From an uncultured Verrucomicrobiales bacterium (lineage in GTDB: Bacteria > Verrucomicrobiota > Verrucomicrobiia > Verrucomicrobiales > Akkermansiaceae): 52,994 bases of DNA. The DNA lies in the NCBI GenBank assembly GCA_938008215.1, contig CALLLS010000028.1:1-52994 (forward strand), read 5' to 3'. The translations under genes were made by a program, and so were the position numbers. Shown here piece by piece: positions 29,518 to 37,635 of this stretch; position 1 is the stretch's first letter; each line of letters begins with the position of its first letter. The notes under the pieces were generated by a model. The model had not been told where the DNA came from. It searched no databases and saw nothing but the letters and a program-made list of their open reading frames with translations.

Positions 29518-30933
29518 CTATTTCTGAACTGTATGCACTTCACCAGACGCGGAGTTCATTAGGACTAACTGCGTAGGGCGTACCTCTAATACTTCGTATT
29601 CTGTTCCATCTGCCTTTTTAAAGACATCCCCTGTTTTCGCCACCAGGAGTGAGTTTCCATTATATTCCTTCAAAACAGCGAAGGGCTCAGTTCTCCCTAC
29701 ACTAAGTCCTGCGGTGATCGTTTTTTGTGCTCCTGTGGTAGAATCTTCTACTAATACTTTAGATATATCAGTGGGCTCTCCTGTTGCTGACATTTTAGAA
29801 TGATCCCTTTTTTGTTCTGCAGAAACAATTTTCAGAGTGGTCTCGGGAATGAGTTCGTCTGGATAGACATCAACGGTTTTATGGTCGCCATAAAGGTATT
29901 TTACTGAGACTTTTACATCATCAACGCCAGTGACCTTAATTGGTAGACTCTCTTCCCGATATGTTTTGAAGGATAATGTTTCGTCTATAGGTTTTTCAGC
30001 TGGAGTAGATAGTTGACGTCCGTTGAGAGCGATCACTTCAACATTAGAATCCGCAATGGGAGTTTCCTCTGTGTTTGGAGTGATTTCTGCGACTTTTCTT
30101 TCTACCTCTACGACATGCTCTACAGCACTTAAGAGAACTTCTTGATTATCAGAGCCTAGCTCGAAGGTTTCTTCATTTGGAATTTCTCCCAAGTATTCAG
30201 AGATATTTTGATGACCAGCACTAATTGCTAGTTCACTTGCAGTCAGGTTATTTTCATCTGTGCTGTATCTATTTGCTCCATTCTCAAGGAGGATGCGGAC
30301 AGTTTCCTGGTGTCCGTGTTGTGCTGCCATCATGAGAGGGGTGCGATCTCCTTTATCGGTCCTTGCATAGACAGATGCTCCGTAGTTTGTAAGGGTATCG
30401 ATCATGGTGCTATGTCCTCGTAAGGCTGCCATGAAGAGCGCGTCATCTAAGTATTTCCGAGAGTAGAGAGAGAGAGCTTCTACGGCTTCAGTATCGCCCG
30501 CCTCAGCTGCTATCGTGAGTGCTCGGTAACCCTTATTATCTTTAAGGTCAGGAGAAGCGTTTTGCCTAAGAAGGTAACGGATGGCATCTATATTACTTGC
30601 TCTAATAGCCATCATGAGAGGGGTTTCTCCCTCTAAGTTTTGTATATCCATAGGAGCTCCGCTCTGGACGAGAGCCTTTAGCGCATCAGGGGTATTGTTT
30701 TTCGCCGCTATGTGAAGGGCGGTATTTCCTTCTTCATCAGTGATAGTGAAGTCGATCTCTTTCTTAGCTAATGATGAGATGGCTTCATCGTCATTGTTGA
30801 GCACTGCGGTAATTAAATTCTCAGAAAGGGCTTTTGCGTTGGAAGTATCAGATGAGGCGTCTTTCTTAGGTCCGCAAGAAAGGATGGAAACAAGAATAGA
30901 TCCGCAGCAGAGAAGTTTTATCGTCTGTTTCAT
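29518..30933 (-). CDS. Ankyrin-repeat lipoprotein
   Basis: Predicted lipoprotein: signal segment ending in the lipobox SILSCG (Cys20). Residues ~45-250 hold about six ankyrin repeats (EGNTALHIAAKNNTPDALKA, EGETPLMMAIRASNIDAIRY, GDRTPLMMAAQHGHQETVRI). The C-terminal half (~255-471) is acidic and Thr/Glu-rich with no ankyrin motif, ending in a beta-rich part (FKKADGTEYEVLEVRPTQLVL). It probably mediates protein contacts at the periplasm or outer membrane. Partner unknown. Confidence 0.8.
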   Translation of the reverse strand: MKQTIKLLCCGSILVSILSCGPKKDASSDTSNAKALSENLITAVLNNDDEAISSLAKKEIDFTITDEEGNTALHIAAKNNTPDALKALVQSGAPMDIQNLEGETPLMMAIRASNIDAIRYLLRQNASPDLKDNKGYRALTIAAEAGDTEAVEALSLYSRKYLDDALFMAALRGHSTMIDTLTNYGASVYARTDKGDRTPLMMAAQHGHQETVRILLENGANRYSTDENNLTASELAISAGHQNISEYLGEIPNEETFELGSDNQEVLLSAVEHVVEVERKVAEITPNTEETPIADSNVEVIALNGRQLSTPAEKPIDETLSFKTYREESLPIKVTGVDDVKVSVKYLYGDHKTVDVYPDELIPETTLKIVSAEQKRDHSKMSATGEPTDISKVLVEDSTTGAQKTITAGLSVGRTEPFAVLKEYNGNSLLVAKTGDVFKKADGTEYEVLEVRPTQLVLMNSASGEVHTVQK

Positions 30934-30963
30934 GTCAATACATTATTTAACATAAATTAAATA

Positions 30964-31650
30964 TCAATGCTTCTTTTCTATTTTTGTAACGATGATTTGA
31001 TTTTCTAAGGCTCGGTATCTGAGATTAAAGTCAGAGAGTGAGATGCCGTATGTATTTCCCTCCTTAGCATATGCTGGTTCTGGATGTGCTTGGAGAGTTT
31101 GGGTGATTAATAAGAGCTCTTTTTCTGTAAGCTGTGAGAATACAGTTTCATTCTCAGGAATGATTTCTCTTTCGTTAGTAGACGGTGATCTATATGCTGT
31201 AGCAGCGTCTGAATAACAATCAGCATAAGGAAGGTAAGGTTTGATATCTAGAATTGGGGTTCCTTCCACGAGGTCAATGCCTGATACCTTAAGTGTCACT
31301 TTACCTTTTACTGTTATAACCGCCTCTAATTTTACAGCACTAAGGCAGATTCGGTTTGGCCTATAAGGAGCACGAGAGGCGAACACCCCTACTTTTTTCT
31401 TTCCGCCTAACTTTGGAGGTCTGACTTTTGGGCGGAACTCTTCCTTCTGAATGAGGTGGAATTGGCTAATTACCCAAATATGGCTAAATCCTTCTAAGCC
31501 AGCAAAGGCATCTGAGCAATCGTATGGAGGGTAAAAATGAAGTGTGCCTTCTGCTATAGGAACGACTCCAGACTGTCTTGGAGTTCCAAACTTTTCCTTA
31601 TAGACGGAGGTTACCCACCCGATAGCAGTTATTGGAATGGGGTTTTCCAT
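30964..31650 (-). CDS. trmO: TsaA/TrmO-type tRNA (N6-threonylcarbamoyladenosine37-N6)-methyltransferase
   Basis: SAM-dependent beta-barrel methyltransferase that methylates t6A37 in tRNA. Family signatures are IGWVTSVYKEKFGTPRQSG, LEGFSHIWVI, VGVFASRAPYRPNRICLSA and GIDLVEGTPILDIKPYLPY. 228 aa is typical. The rhomboid gene ends 7 bases before it on the same strand. Confidence 0.88.
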   Translation of the reverse strand: MENPIPITAIGWVTSVYKEKFGTPRQSGVVPIAEGTLHFYPPYDCSDAFAGLEGFSHIWVISQFHLIQKEEFRPKVRPPKLGGKKKVGVFASRAPYRPNRICLSAVKLEAVITVKGKVTLKVSGIDLVEGTPILDIKPYLPYADCYSDAATAYRSPSTNEREIIPENETVFSQLTEKELLLITQTLQAHPEPAYAKEGNTYGISLSDFNLRYRALENQIIVTKIEKKH

Positions 31651-31657
31651 TTGGGCT

Positions 31658-32305
31658 TTAATTTGCGAGAGTTAGTTGCGCTGTCAGGGCGCGTTTATGA
31701 TTATTTCTCGCGAGCCAAATCCCTGCGATGAAACCGGCAAGATGTCCTTCCCATGATACGGCTCCTTTCGTAGGGAAAACCCCAAAGATCATACCACCAT
31801 AGAAGATGCATAGTATCACTCCTAAGATGGACCATAGAAGCTTCTGTTCTAAAAAAGCACGAGTGACTAGGTAGCCGAAATAACCGTAAATCAAGGCGCT
31901 GGCACCAATGTGGGTAGCACCTCTCCCGATGAGCCAAGTTCCGAGACCGCTAAGAATAATAATTTTTAGCGATGTGGAAAAGAACCGTTCTTTCTCAGTG
32001 GCCAGAACGATATAGCCGAGAACGACAAAGGTGAGGGTGTTTGAGAAGAGATGAAAGAAGTCTCCATGAAGCCATGGCATAGTGAAGATCCCGATCAGTC
32101 CCGCAGTACTTCTTGGACGAATACCTAAAGCTTCTAAATGAATGAACGGTATAATGCGGTCAATAATTTCAATCCCCCATGCTAAGGCGATAAAGAAAAC
32201 AATAAGTCCACATCCAGGCAGACGGTATTTATTAAGTCCCGTTTGGTTAAGCGGTGGCTTGGGGATGAATGGGCGACTTTGTTCTGATTTTAAATGATCA
32301 TTCAT
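31658..32305 (-). CDS. Rhomboid-family intramembrane serine protease
   Basis: Membrane protein with about six TM helices. The catalytic dyad is Ser136 in HIGASALIYGYFG and His188 in SWEGHLAGFIAG; the TM2 HxxxN pattern is present in HGDFFHLFSNTL. The canonical GxSG motif reads GASA, so the Gly after the Ser is replaced by Ala. It may still be active. 215 aa. Substrates are unknown. Probably co-transcribed with trmO downstream. Confidence 0.85.
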   Translation of the reverse strand: MNDHLKSEQSRPFIPKPPLNQTGLNKYRLPGCGLIVFFIALAWGIEIIDRIIPFIHLEALGIRPRSTAGLIGIFTMPWLHGDFFHLFSNTLTFVVLGYIVLATEKERFFSTSLKIIILSGLGTWLIGRGATHIGASALIYGYFGYLVTRAFLEQKLLWSILGVILCIFYGGMIFGVFPTKGAVSWEGHLAGFIAGIWLARNNHKRALTAQLTLAN

Positions 32306-32385
32306 ATTCTAACCGTATTCAATGGAGTAATTATTGCAGTGAGAAAATACGCTTAAGTTTGTAACTTGAGAGCTCTCAGCATTAG

Positions 32386-32901
32386 TCACCCTTTAGGATT
32401 AGCGATGAGCCATAATACATCAGCGAGGCGATTAAGATAGAGGCAGGTCGTTCTGGATTCCATCTCAAGAGCCCAACATCTGCGCTCGGCACGGCGGCAT
32501 ACTGTTCGACAAATATGTAATTGTGCGGTGAGGAGAGAATCATCTTCACCTGGTCTAACCCATCCCTTGAAGGTATTCCCTTTTTCTTGATACTCTAAAG
32601 CAAGTGTTTCTAGGTCTGAGACTTGATCGTCAGAGATTTTCCCATAGCCTTTTTCGATGTATCGTTGGAGGTCACTTGGTAGGGTCGCGACTTCTCCCAT
32701 GAGATTAATGAGTGCCTTTTGAGTATCATCTACCCAAGTAATGAGACTTGAGTCAGTAGCATGAACACGTGCTAGACCTAGCTGGGCATTGAGCTCATCA
32801 ACCGCACCTAAAGCTTCGATGCGGTCTGATATTTTTTCAGCAGATTTACCAAACAGTAGATCTGTTTTGCCTTGGTCTCCGCGTTTCGTAATGATGGACA
32901 T
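32386..32901 (-). CDS. PduO-type cob(I)alamin adenosyltransferase
   Basis: Transfers adenosyl from ATP to cob(I)alamin, making coenzyme B12. The N-terminal ATP motif is TKRGDQGKTDLLFG; the Arg-rich ICRTVCRRAERRC and LNRLADVLWLIA are the C-terminal signature. 171 aa is typical for the trimeric PduO family. No B12-dependent enzyme or cobalamin riboswitch is visible nearby. Confidence 0.9.
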   Translation of the reverse strand: MSIITKRGDQGKTDLLFGKSAEKISDRIEALGAVDELNAQLGLARVHATDSSLITWVDDTQKALINLMGEVATLPSDLQRYIEKGYGKISDDQVSDLETLALEYQEKGNTFKGWVRPGEDDSLLTAQLHICRTVCRRAERRCWALEMESRTTCLYLNRLADVLWLIANPKG

Positions 32902-32942
32902 GACAATATCCTTTCACTGAGACCAAGAAGCGAAAAGGAAAA

Positions 32943-33335
32943 TTACTTCTTAAGTAAGTCTCTGATTTCACCAAGAAGAACTTCTTGAGCAGCAGGCTCT
33001 TCAGGAGCTTCCTCTTTCGCTTTTACCATTTTCTTCACGATGATGAAAACGACTAAGGCAAGCATGATGAAGGAAATGAGGTCGGAGATAGTTTGGCCGT
33101 ATTTGATCGCCACTTCTGCTACCGTTTCTGTCCCATCGGCATCCACGGCACCTTCTTGTAAAACATACTTCATTTGGGTGAAATCTACTCCGCCCGTAAT
33201 AAGCCCCACACCAGGCATGATGACGTTATCGACAAGAGACTTAACAACTGTGGCAAAAGCCCCTCCTAGGATGAAGCCTACTGCCATATCGACGAGGTTT
33301 CCTTTAAACGCGAATTCTTTAAACTCTTTTAACAT
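32943..33335 (-). CDS. mscL: Large-conductance mechanosensitive channel
   Basis: Pentameric inner-membrane channel that releases solutes under hypo-osmotic shock. N-terminal FKEFAFKGNLVDMAVGFILG is the gate helix, TM2 is LISFIMLALVVFIIVKKMV, and the C-terminal EVLLGEIRDLLKK bundle helix is intact. 130 aa is standard. Confidence 0.96.
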   Translation of the reverse strand: MLKEFKEFAFKGNLVDMAVGFILGGAFATVVKSLVDNVIMPGVGLITGGVDFTQMKYVLQEGAVDADGTETVAEVAIKYGQTISDLISFIMLALVVFIIVKKMVKAKEEAPEEPAAQEVLLGEIRDLLKK

Positions 33336-33385
33336 GATTGTATTTTTTGGTTGGTTAAGAATTCTTAATTACTTTTTTGCAGTTG

Positions 33386-34051
33386 TCAACGTTTTGGTAA
33401 TGAGCCGTATGCGACAATTTTTGCTTTCGATTTAAGGGAAGGAATTTTAAAGTCATAAACACCATACCCATCGCACCGAACTCCGTTAAAGCTTCTGCCC
33501 TTAGATGCGCAAATCATGAGCGGACGCTCATACCCTTGCATATATCCGATATACATTCCTACGTGGGTAATCGGAATTGTTCTGCCATCTGTAGGAGAAT
33601 ATGTGCCGCTCCAGAAAACAAGGTCAGCAGGTTTAAGCTGAGAGAAATCTTTATGGCTAAGACTATCGGTCTTTTTAGAGACTTGATGCACTTTGCCTCT
33701 CTTTTTAAGCCACAAGTATTGGTTAGATGACGTCCGTTCAGGTCTGAACCCTTCATTTTTCAAGAGGTAATACATGGCTCCAGAGCAATCGAAACCTCCA
33801 TTGGCAGGATCTGCAGAGCCAAATACGTATCGAGGCCATCGTTCTTTAGCTCGGATTTCTAGGGATTTTTTGATAATGTTTTGTCGCCACTTCTCTACGC
33901 CATGTAATTTAAGGCTACTAAATGGAATGAGTGGCGCAGGGTGGTATTTAAGACCATTCTCTATATAACTTTGCTCGCTGTAACCTCTCAGTGTGCAGAA
34001 GCTAAGTAAACAGATGAAAAATAGTCTTTTAGAGAGATGGAAATAGTTCAT
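33386..34051 (-). CDS. NlpC/P60-type cysteine peptidase, exported
   Basis: Probable peptidoglycan endopeptidase. Signal peptide at residues ~1-25; a catalytic NlpC/P60 domain with Cys89 in NGGFDCSG, a later LKPADLVFW strand and His163 in PITHVGMYIGY. 221 aa with no separate binding domain apparent. Divergent from an M23 peptidase, with only 39 bases between the starts, so the two cell-wall enzymes may share a regulatory region. Confidence 0.85.
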   Translation of the reverse strand: MNYFHLSKRLFFICLLSFCTLRGYSEQSYIENGLKYHPAPLIPFSSLKLHGVEKWRQNIIKKSLEIRAKERWPRYVFGSADPANGGFDCSGAMYYLLKNEGFRPERTSSNQYLWLKKRGKVHQVSKKTDSLSHKDFSQLKPADLVFWSGTYSPTDGRTIPITHVGMYIGYMQGYERPLMICASKGRSFNGVRCDGYGVYDFKIPSLKSKAKIVAYGSLPKR

Positions 34052-34090
34052 AAGTCTTAAGGAGTTTATTAAATTATAGAGTAAAGCCCA

Positions 34091-35113
34091 ATGAAATATT
34101 TTATCATCCTTCTTTTCTTAATTACGGGAGCATTCGCGATGCCTAGGTTTGAGCTGCCGACGGAGAACCAAGCAGTGTTCCAAGCGCGTCCCAATGATTT
34201 CTTCATGTATGTGAATCGCTTCTTTGAGGGGAAGGATTCTAAGCCCTGGCAAGCGGGCACGTATGGCTTTGTGAGAAACATGAAACGGAGTGGGGGAGAG
34301 TTGATAGGCACTCGTTTTCATGAAGGAGCAGATATAAAGCCGGTGCGCAGAGATGCCAAAGGTGAACCATTAGATAAGGTTAGAGCAACCACTGCTGGCA
34401 AAGTAGCGTATATCAACCCTAAGACGAGCGCGAGTAATTATGGTAAATACGTGGTGGTGCAACATAACTGGGGAGAAGGTCCAGTATGTAGCTTATACGC
34501 ACATCTGAATACTATCTCATGTGAAATAGGACAGCCTGTAAAAGCTGGGACGGAGCTAGGAACTTTAGGGTATACAGGTTCTGGGATTGATAGGACAAGA
34601 GCGCATTTACACTTTGAGATTGGGCTTCTGCTCTCAGATAACTTCGAGGGATGGCATCAAAATTTTCTCAATTGTGCTTCGGTACATGGAAATTATAACG
34701 GACTGAATCTCTCTGGAATGGATGCAATCGGCTTGATTAAGGATCAAAGGTCGGGCTCAGTGCGTTCCATTGCGCAATATTTACGGAAGCAAAAGCCTTA
34801 CTATTCCATTACGGTGCCCGCAAACCTAGTAGAGAAGTTAAACAAACGTTACCCGTGGCTTTGGGTGGCAGCACAAGGGCAGAATCCGTCCACTGAAATT
34901 TCCTTCTCGGCATCAGGATTACCTCTATTTGTTCATCCTAGTCAGAGACGTGTTACAGATGCGACCCTTACGCGCTTAAAGCCTTACATCGGAAGGCATG
35001 AGGACAGAACCTTAAAACGGATTTCAGGAACGGGTGGGAAAGGAACTTTAACCGCTAGCGGAAAACGTTACCTCGCCCTTTTACTGGGACAATTTGATAA
35101 TATTCTAAAATAA
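34091..35113 (+). CDS. M23-family metallopeptidase, exported
   Basis: Secreted LytM-type zinc endopeptidase. Signal peptide at residues 1-16, then the M23 domain: zinc ligands His77 and Asp81 in FHEGADI and the HLHFE motif (THxHF-type), with a conserved GYTGSGI before it. The C-terminal ~100 residues form an extra region without a motif I know. 340 aa. RidA follows after 7 bases. TATAGA is 10 bases before the ATG. Confidence 0.88.
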   Translation: MKYFIILLFLITGAFAMPRFELPTENQAVFQARPNDFFMYVNRFFEGKDSKPWQAGTYGFVRNMKRSGGELIGTRFHEGADIKPVRRDAKGEPLDKVRATTAGKVAYINPKTSASNYGKYVVVQHNWGEGPVCSLYAHLNTISCEIGQPVKAGTELGTLGYTGSGIDRTRAHLHFEIGLLLSDNFEGWHQNFLNCASVHGNYNGLNLSGMDAIGLIKDQRSGSVRSIAQYLRKQKPYYSITVPANLVEKLNKRYPWLWVAAQGQNPSTEISFSASGLPLFVHPSQRRVTDATLTRLKPYIGRHEDRTLKRISGTGGKGTLTASGKRYLALLLGQFDNILK

Positions 35114-35120
35114 AACAAAT

Positions 35121-35579
35121 ATGACAATTGAAGAAAAAATCTCTGCCTTAGGGCTATCGCTTCCAGATGCACCAGCACCAGTGGGAAGCTATGTAAACGC
35201 TGTTAAATCAGGAAATCAGCTTCACCTTTCCGGCGGTATACCCTTTTCCGCAGAAGAAAAAATTATAGGGAAAGTTCCTACTGTTACTTCCATAGAAGAA
35301 GCACAGCGCGCCGCGAGAATGATTATTCTCAACCGCTTAGCGGTCGTTAAAGCAGAGATCGGCTCGCTCGATAAGATCACGAAGGTCATCTCTATCAGTG
35401 GGTTTGTGAACTCCGAGCCAGACTTCTATGATCACCCAAAGGTCATTAATGGAGCGTCTGATTTACTAGTCGAGATTTTCGGTGAAATGGGGATGCACTC
35501 TCGAGTCGCAATGGGCGTCGCCGCTCTTCCCTTAAACGCTTCGGTAGAGATCTCTATGATTCTGGAAATGAAAGATTAG
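35121..35579 (+). CDS. RidA/YjgF family protein
   Basis: Member of the Rid family, which includes enamine/imine deaminases that remove reactive 2-aminoacrylate. SGNQLHLSGGIPF, KVPTVTSIEEAQRAARM and GVAALPLNASVEI fit the family. 152 aa, belonging to the longer YjgF group. The conserved arginine of strict RidA enzymes is probably the one in HSRVAMGV. Co-transcribed with the M23 gene; no functional link is obvious. Confidence 0.85.
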   Translation: MTIEEKISALGLSLPDAPAPVGSYVNAVKSGNQLHLSGGIPFSAEEKIIGKVPTVTSIEEAQRAARMIILNRLAVVKAEIGSLDKITKVISISGFVNSEPDFYDHPKVINGASDLLVEIFGEMGMHSRVAMGVAALPLNASVEISMILEMKD

Positions 35580-35601
35580 GGGGCAAAATAGGCAAGGTAG
35601 A

Positions 35602-35624
35602 GCGCGCTTCCGCGCACATTATTT
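35602..35624 (+). terminator. Possible terminator after ridA-like gene
   Basis: GCGCG-CTTC-CGCGC hairpin (35602-35615) followed by ACATTATTT. The stem is short but GC-rich. It lies between convergent genes. Confidence 0.35.
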
Positions 35625-35918
35625 CCACTTTCGTTTTAAACCATAGCTAGGATGTCGTTTGTCGTGTCTGATTACACCCACCCAGATAGTATCTTCTGTA
35701 GCTTCAAATAGAATATGGTATGGGAATTTTTTAAGTTGGGCTCTCCTTAGGTAATCATCGCTGAAATGATATCTATTTGGGTTCTTAGTAATTTGAGTTA
35801 CCGTCGCCTCAATTTCATCAAAAAAACGATCCCCTAGTTTTACACCTCCTTCAGAATCGTAGTATCTGAGGGCTGAGCGTATGTCGTTTTTAATAAGGTA
35901 ATGGTAAATGATTTCCAT
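35619..35918 (-). CDS. ParE/RelE-superfamily toxin
   Basis: Toxin of a type II toxin-antitoxin pair. Family features: an N-terminal helix with ALRYYDSEGGVKLGDRFFDEI, then ITKNPNRYHFSDDYLRRAQLKKFPYHILFE, and the C-terminal RHDKRHPSYGL strand. 99 aa is typical. The ATG overlaps the antitoxin stop by one base, so translation is coupled. ParE (gyrase) or RelE (mRNA) activity cannot be told apart here. Confidence 0.85.
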   Translation of the reverse strand: MEIIYHYLIKNDIRSALRYYDSEGGVKLGDRFFDEIEATVTQITKNPNRYHFSDDYLRRAQLKKFPYHILFEATEDTIWVGVIRHDKRHPSYGLKRKWK

Positions 35919-36127
35919 TACCTACCAAGATCTCTTTTAATGTCTTCCCACGAGCAACCTTGTGATGGATCATTTTTCAACTCTTCAATTCGTCTATGAG
36001 CTTCAGCTATACCGTCATCTTGATCTGCTAAAGTGGCGGGTAGCGAGCAAAGCAATTCAGCCGCTAGCTCTGCTCTTTTGTCTTCTGGGAGCAGTAATGC
36101 TCCTGTATGTATTTCGTCAAACCCCAT
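35918..36127 (-). CDS. Antitoxin (addiction-module component family)
   Basis: Short acidic partner of the toxin downstream. LLPEDKRAELAAELLCSLP and the C-terminal SWEDIKRDLGR fit the addiction-module family (Pfam Unstab_antitox type). 69 aa. First gene of the pair, ending in TAATG that supplies the toxin start. It probably represses its own promoter with the toxin. Confidence 0.8.
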   Translation of the reverse strand: MGFDEIHTGALLLPEDKRAELAAELLCSLPATLADQDDGIAEAHRRIEELKNDPSQGCSWEDIKRDLGR

Positions 36128-36132
36128 GCTCC

Positions 36133-36162
36133 ATATACTATACTAACTAGACTTTTAATCAA
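36133..36162 (-). promoter_or_regulatory. Possible promoter/operator of the toxin-antitoxin pair
   Basis: Upstream of the antitoxin ATG the minus strand reads TTGATT (36162-36157), then TATAGT (36142-36137) overlapping GTATAT. The repeated TATAGTATA character could be an autoregulatory operator. The spacing is not ideal. Confidence 0.3.
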
Positions 36163-36231
36163 GAGCGTAGTTTTTAAGTGAAAACCAGCATTAGGTCTAT
36201 CCAGTAAACGGTTAGCTCATTCCGGGCGCGG

Positions 36232-37398
36232 TTAGGTTTGTTGGGCTACATCCTGTTGAATCTCGAGCTCTTTAGCGACATCGTCAAGTAGTTGCTCGTT
36301 GAAATCCTTCTTAAAGCGATTTTTGAAAGCCTCAAGAAATAGGTCAGTTTTTCGGAAATCTCGTAAAAGAGGCCAATTCTTTAAAGACTTTTCATCGACT
36401 TTCTCTTGCACTGCATCCGAGCGCATCAAGGCTTCAGCGTCTTCGAAGCGATCTTCTAAAATTGCTACCGCAAAATGGTATATAGGATGGAGCGGAGTCC
36501 AATCGATTGCATGTAAATTATCGAGAAACTCCTTAGCTGCGAATTTTTTCGCAATACACCAATTTAAGTGAAAATAGCACTCATATTCGAATCCTGATCT
36601 CAGTGTTTCAGGAATACTGAGGGCGAAGCCAAAAACACGCTCGGCAAGATCCCAACGCTCTTCCTCTAAGAGTTCAACTGAAGTATTGTTTAAGTTTTCG
36701 TCAAGCTCTTTTTTACTTTCAGGGAACATTCTTCGAGCGGATGATTGGGCAACCCTGATACTTAGTTCATGGAAGCAGTCTATTGCCTCACGAATGTAAT
36801 CGTCTCCAGCTGATAAGGCAGAGCCCTCTTTTACATCGTTTAATGGTATTTCCCATTTATTACAATTCTCAATATATTGGTTAGAAACAATGCCTCCTGT
36901 GTGAGCGAATAGGTTCCTACGCTCTGTTATTTCTAGGAATTTAGCCCAACTAGGAAATTCCGCTTCAATACCAAGCTTCAATCTTTCATCTAGGAACTTC
37001 AACTGTTCACGATGAGAGTTACTCATTAGACCGTCTATTTCTTTTGAAATAATTTCGTCTTTAAGCATATCTAAAGATTCTATCTCAAGTAGCTCTTTGT
37101 AAGATATTTTCTTCTCAGGATTCTTTAGCCAATCTGAATTTTGGCGATAACTTACGACCAGAACATCAGTAAGAAATTTATCAAATTTAGAGACAATTGA
37201 ACTAATTATACTCTGCCTGAACATTTGATCACCCTGCTTTACTTTTAATATATGCCCGAAGAATTCCTTGCGGTCAGTTCCGGATTTCAACTTAATGTTC
37301 GAGCCTTTCTCTGTCTCGATTTCTTCCGTGAGGTCTTTAATGCGCTGTATGCGCTTGCTGTCATGATTTTTTAGTATGGGCAGAATTAGGTCAACCAT
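36232..37398 (-). CDS. HEPN-motif protein, N-terminus possibly lost by frameshift
   Basis: Hypothetical cytoplasmic protein of 388 aa. Residues ~60-180 are helical and contain RNLFAH (R161-x4-H166), matching the Rx4-6H signature of HEPN ribonuclease domains common in toxin and antiphage systems. The C-terminal half (to 388) looks helical and TPR-like (LAERVFGFALSIPETLRSG, FAVAILEDRFEDAEAL). Upstream of the ATG at 37398 the same frame stays open for ~150 bases with no start codon, which suggests a truncated reading (see the neighbouring entry). Adjacent to the toxin-antitoxin pair, so a defence role is plausible but inferred. Confidence 0.6.
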   Translation of the reverse strand: MVDLILPILKNHDSKRIQRIKDLTEEIETEKGSNIKLKSGTDRKEFFGHILKVKQGDQMFRQSIISSIVSKFDKFLTDVLVVSYRQNSDWLKNPEKKISYKELLEIESLDMLKDEIISKEIDGLMSNSHREQLKFLDERLKLGIEAEFPSWAKFLEITERRNLFAHTGGIVSNQYIENCNKWEIPLNDVKEGSALSAGDDYIREAIDCFHELSIRVAQSSARRMFPESKKELDENLNNTSVELLEEERWDLAERVFGFALSIPETLRSGFEYECYFHLNWCIAKKFAAKEFLDNLHAIDWTPLHPIYHFAVAILEDRFEDAEALMRSDAVQEKVDEKSLKNWPLLRDFRKTDLFLEAFKNRFKKDFNEQLLDDVAKELEIQQDVAQQT

Positions 37399-37537
37399 CT
37401 CACCGATACATTCGAGGTCATTAATAAAAGAATGGTGAGAACTAAAGATGGGACCCCACGGGTCTGCTTCGCTCTTTTCTGTCTCACCTGTATCTTTGGT
37501 AAGGGTGTCAGATTTTGAGTTGTTTGTTGTCCTCCAT
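37399..37537 (-). pseudogene. Probable frameshifted 5' end of the HEPN-motif gene
   Basis: An ATG at 37537 (minus strand) reads MEDNKQLKI and then stops. Removing one base in an A4 run (T4 at 37513-37516 on the plus strand) would join it to the open frame ...SDTLTKDTGETEKSEADPWG...INDLECIGEM that continues into the 388-aa protein. The gene may carry a one-base indel or slip phase at the homopolymer; a sequencing error is also possible. Confidence 0.5.
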
Positions 37538-37635
37538 GTTTATGTATCATTAACAGAATTTTATGTCTAAGTGTAAATAAATTTCCTTCTTTCCGCTTTT
37601 CATTTTAGCTGACGCAATTTAGGTAAATTTTAAGT

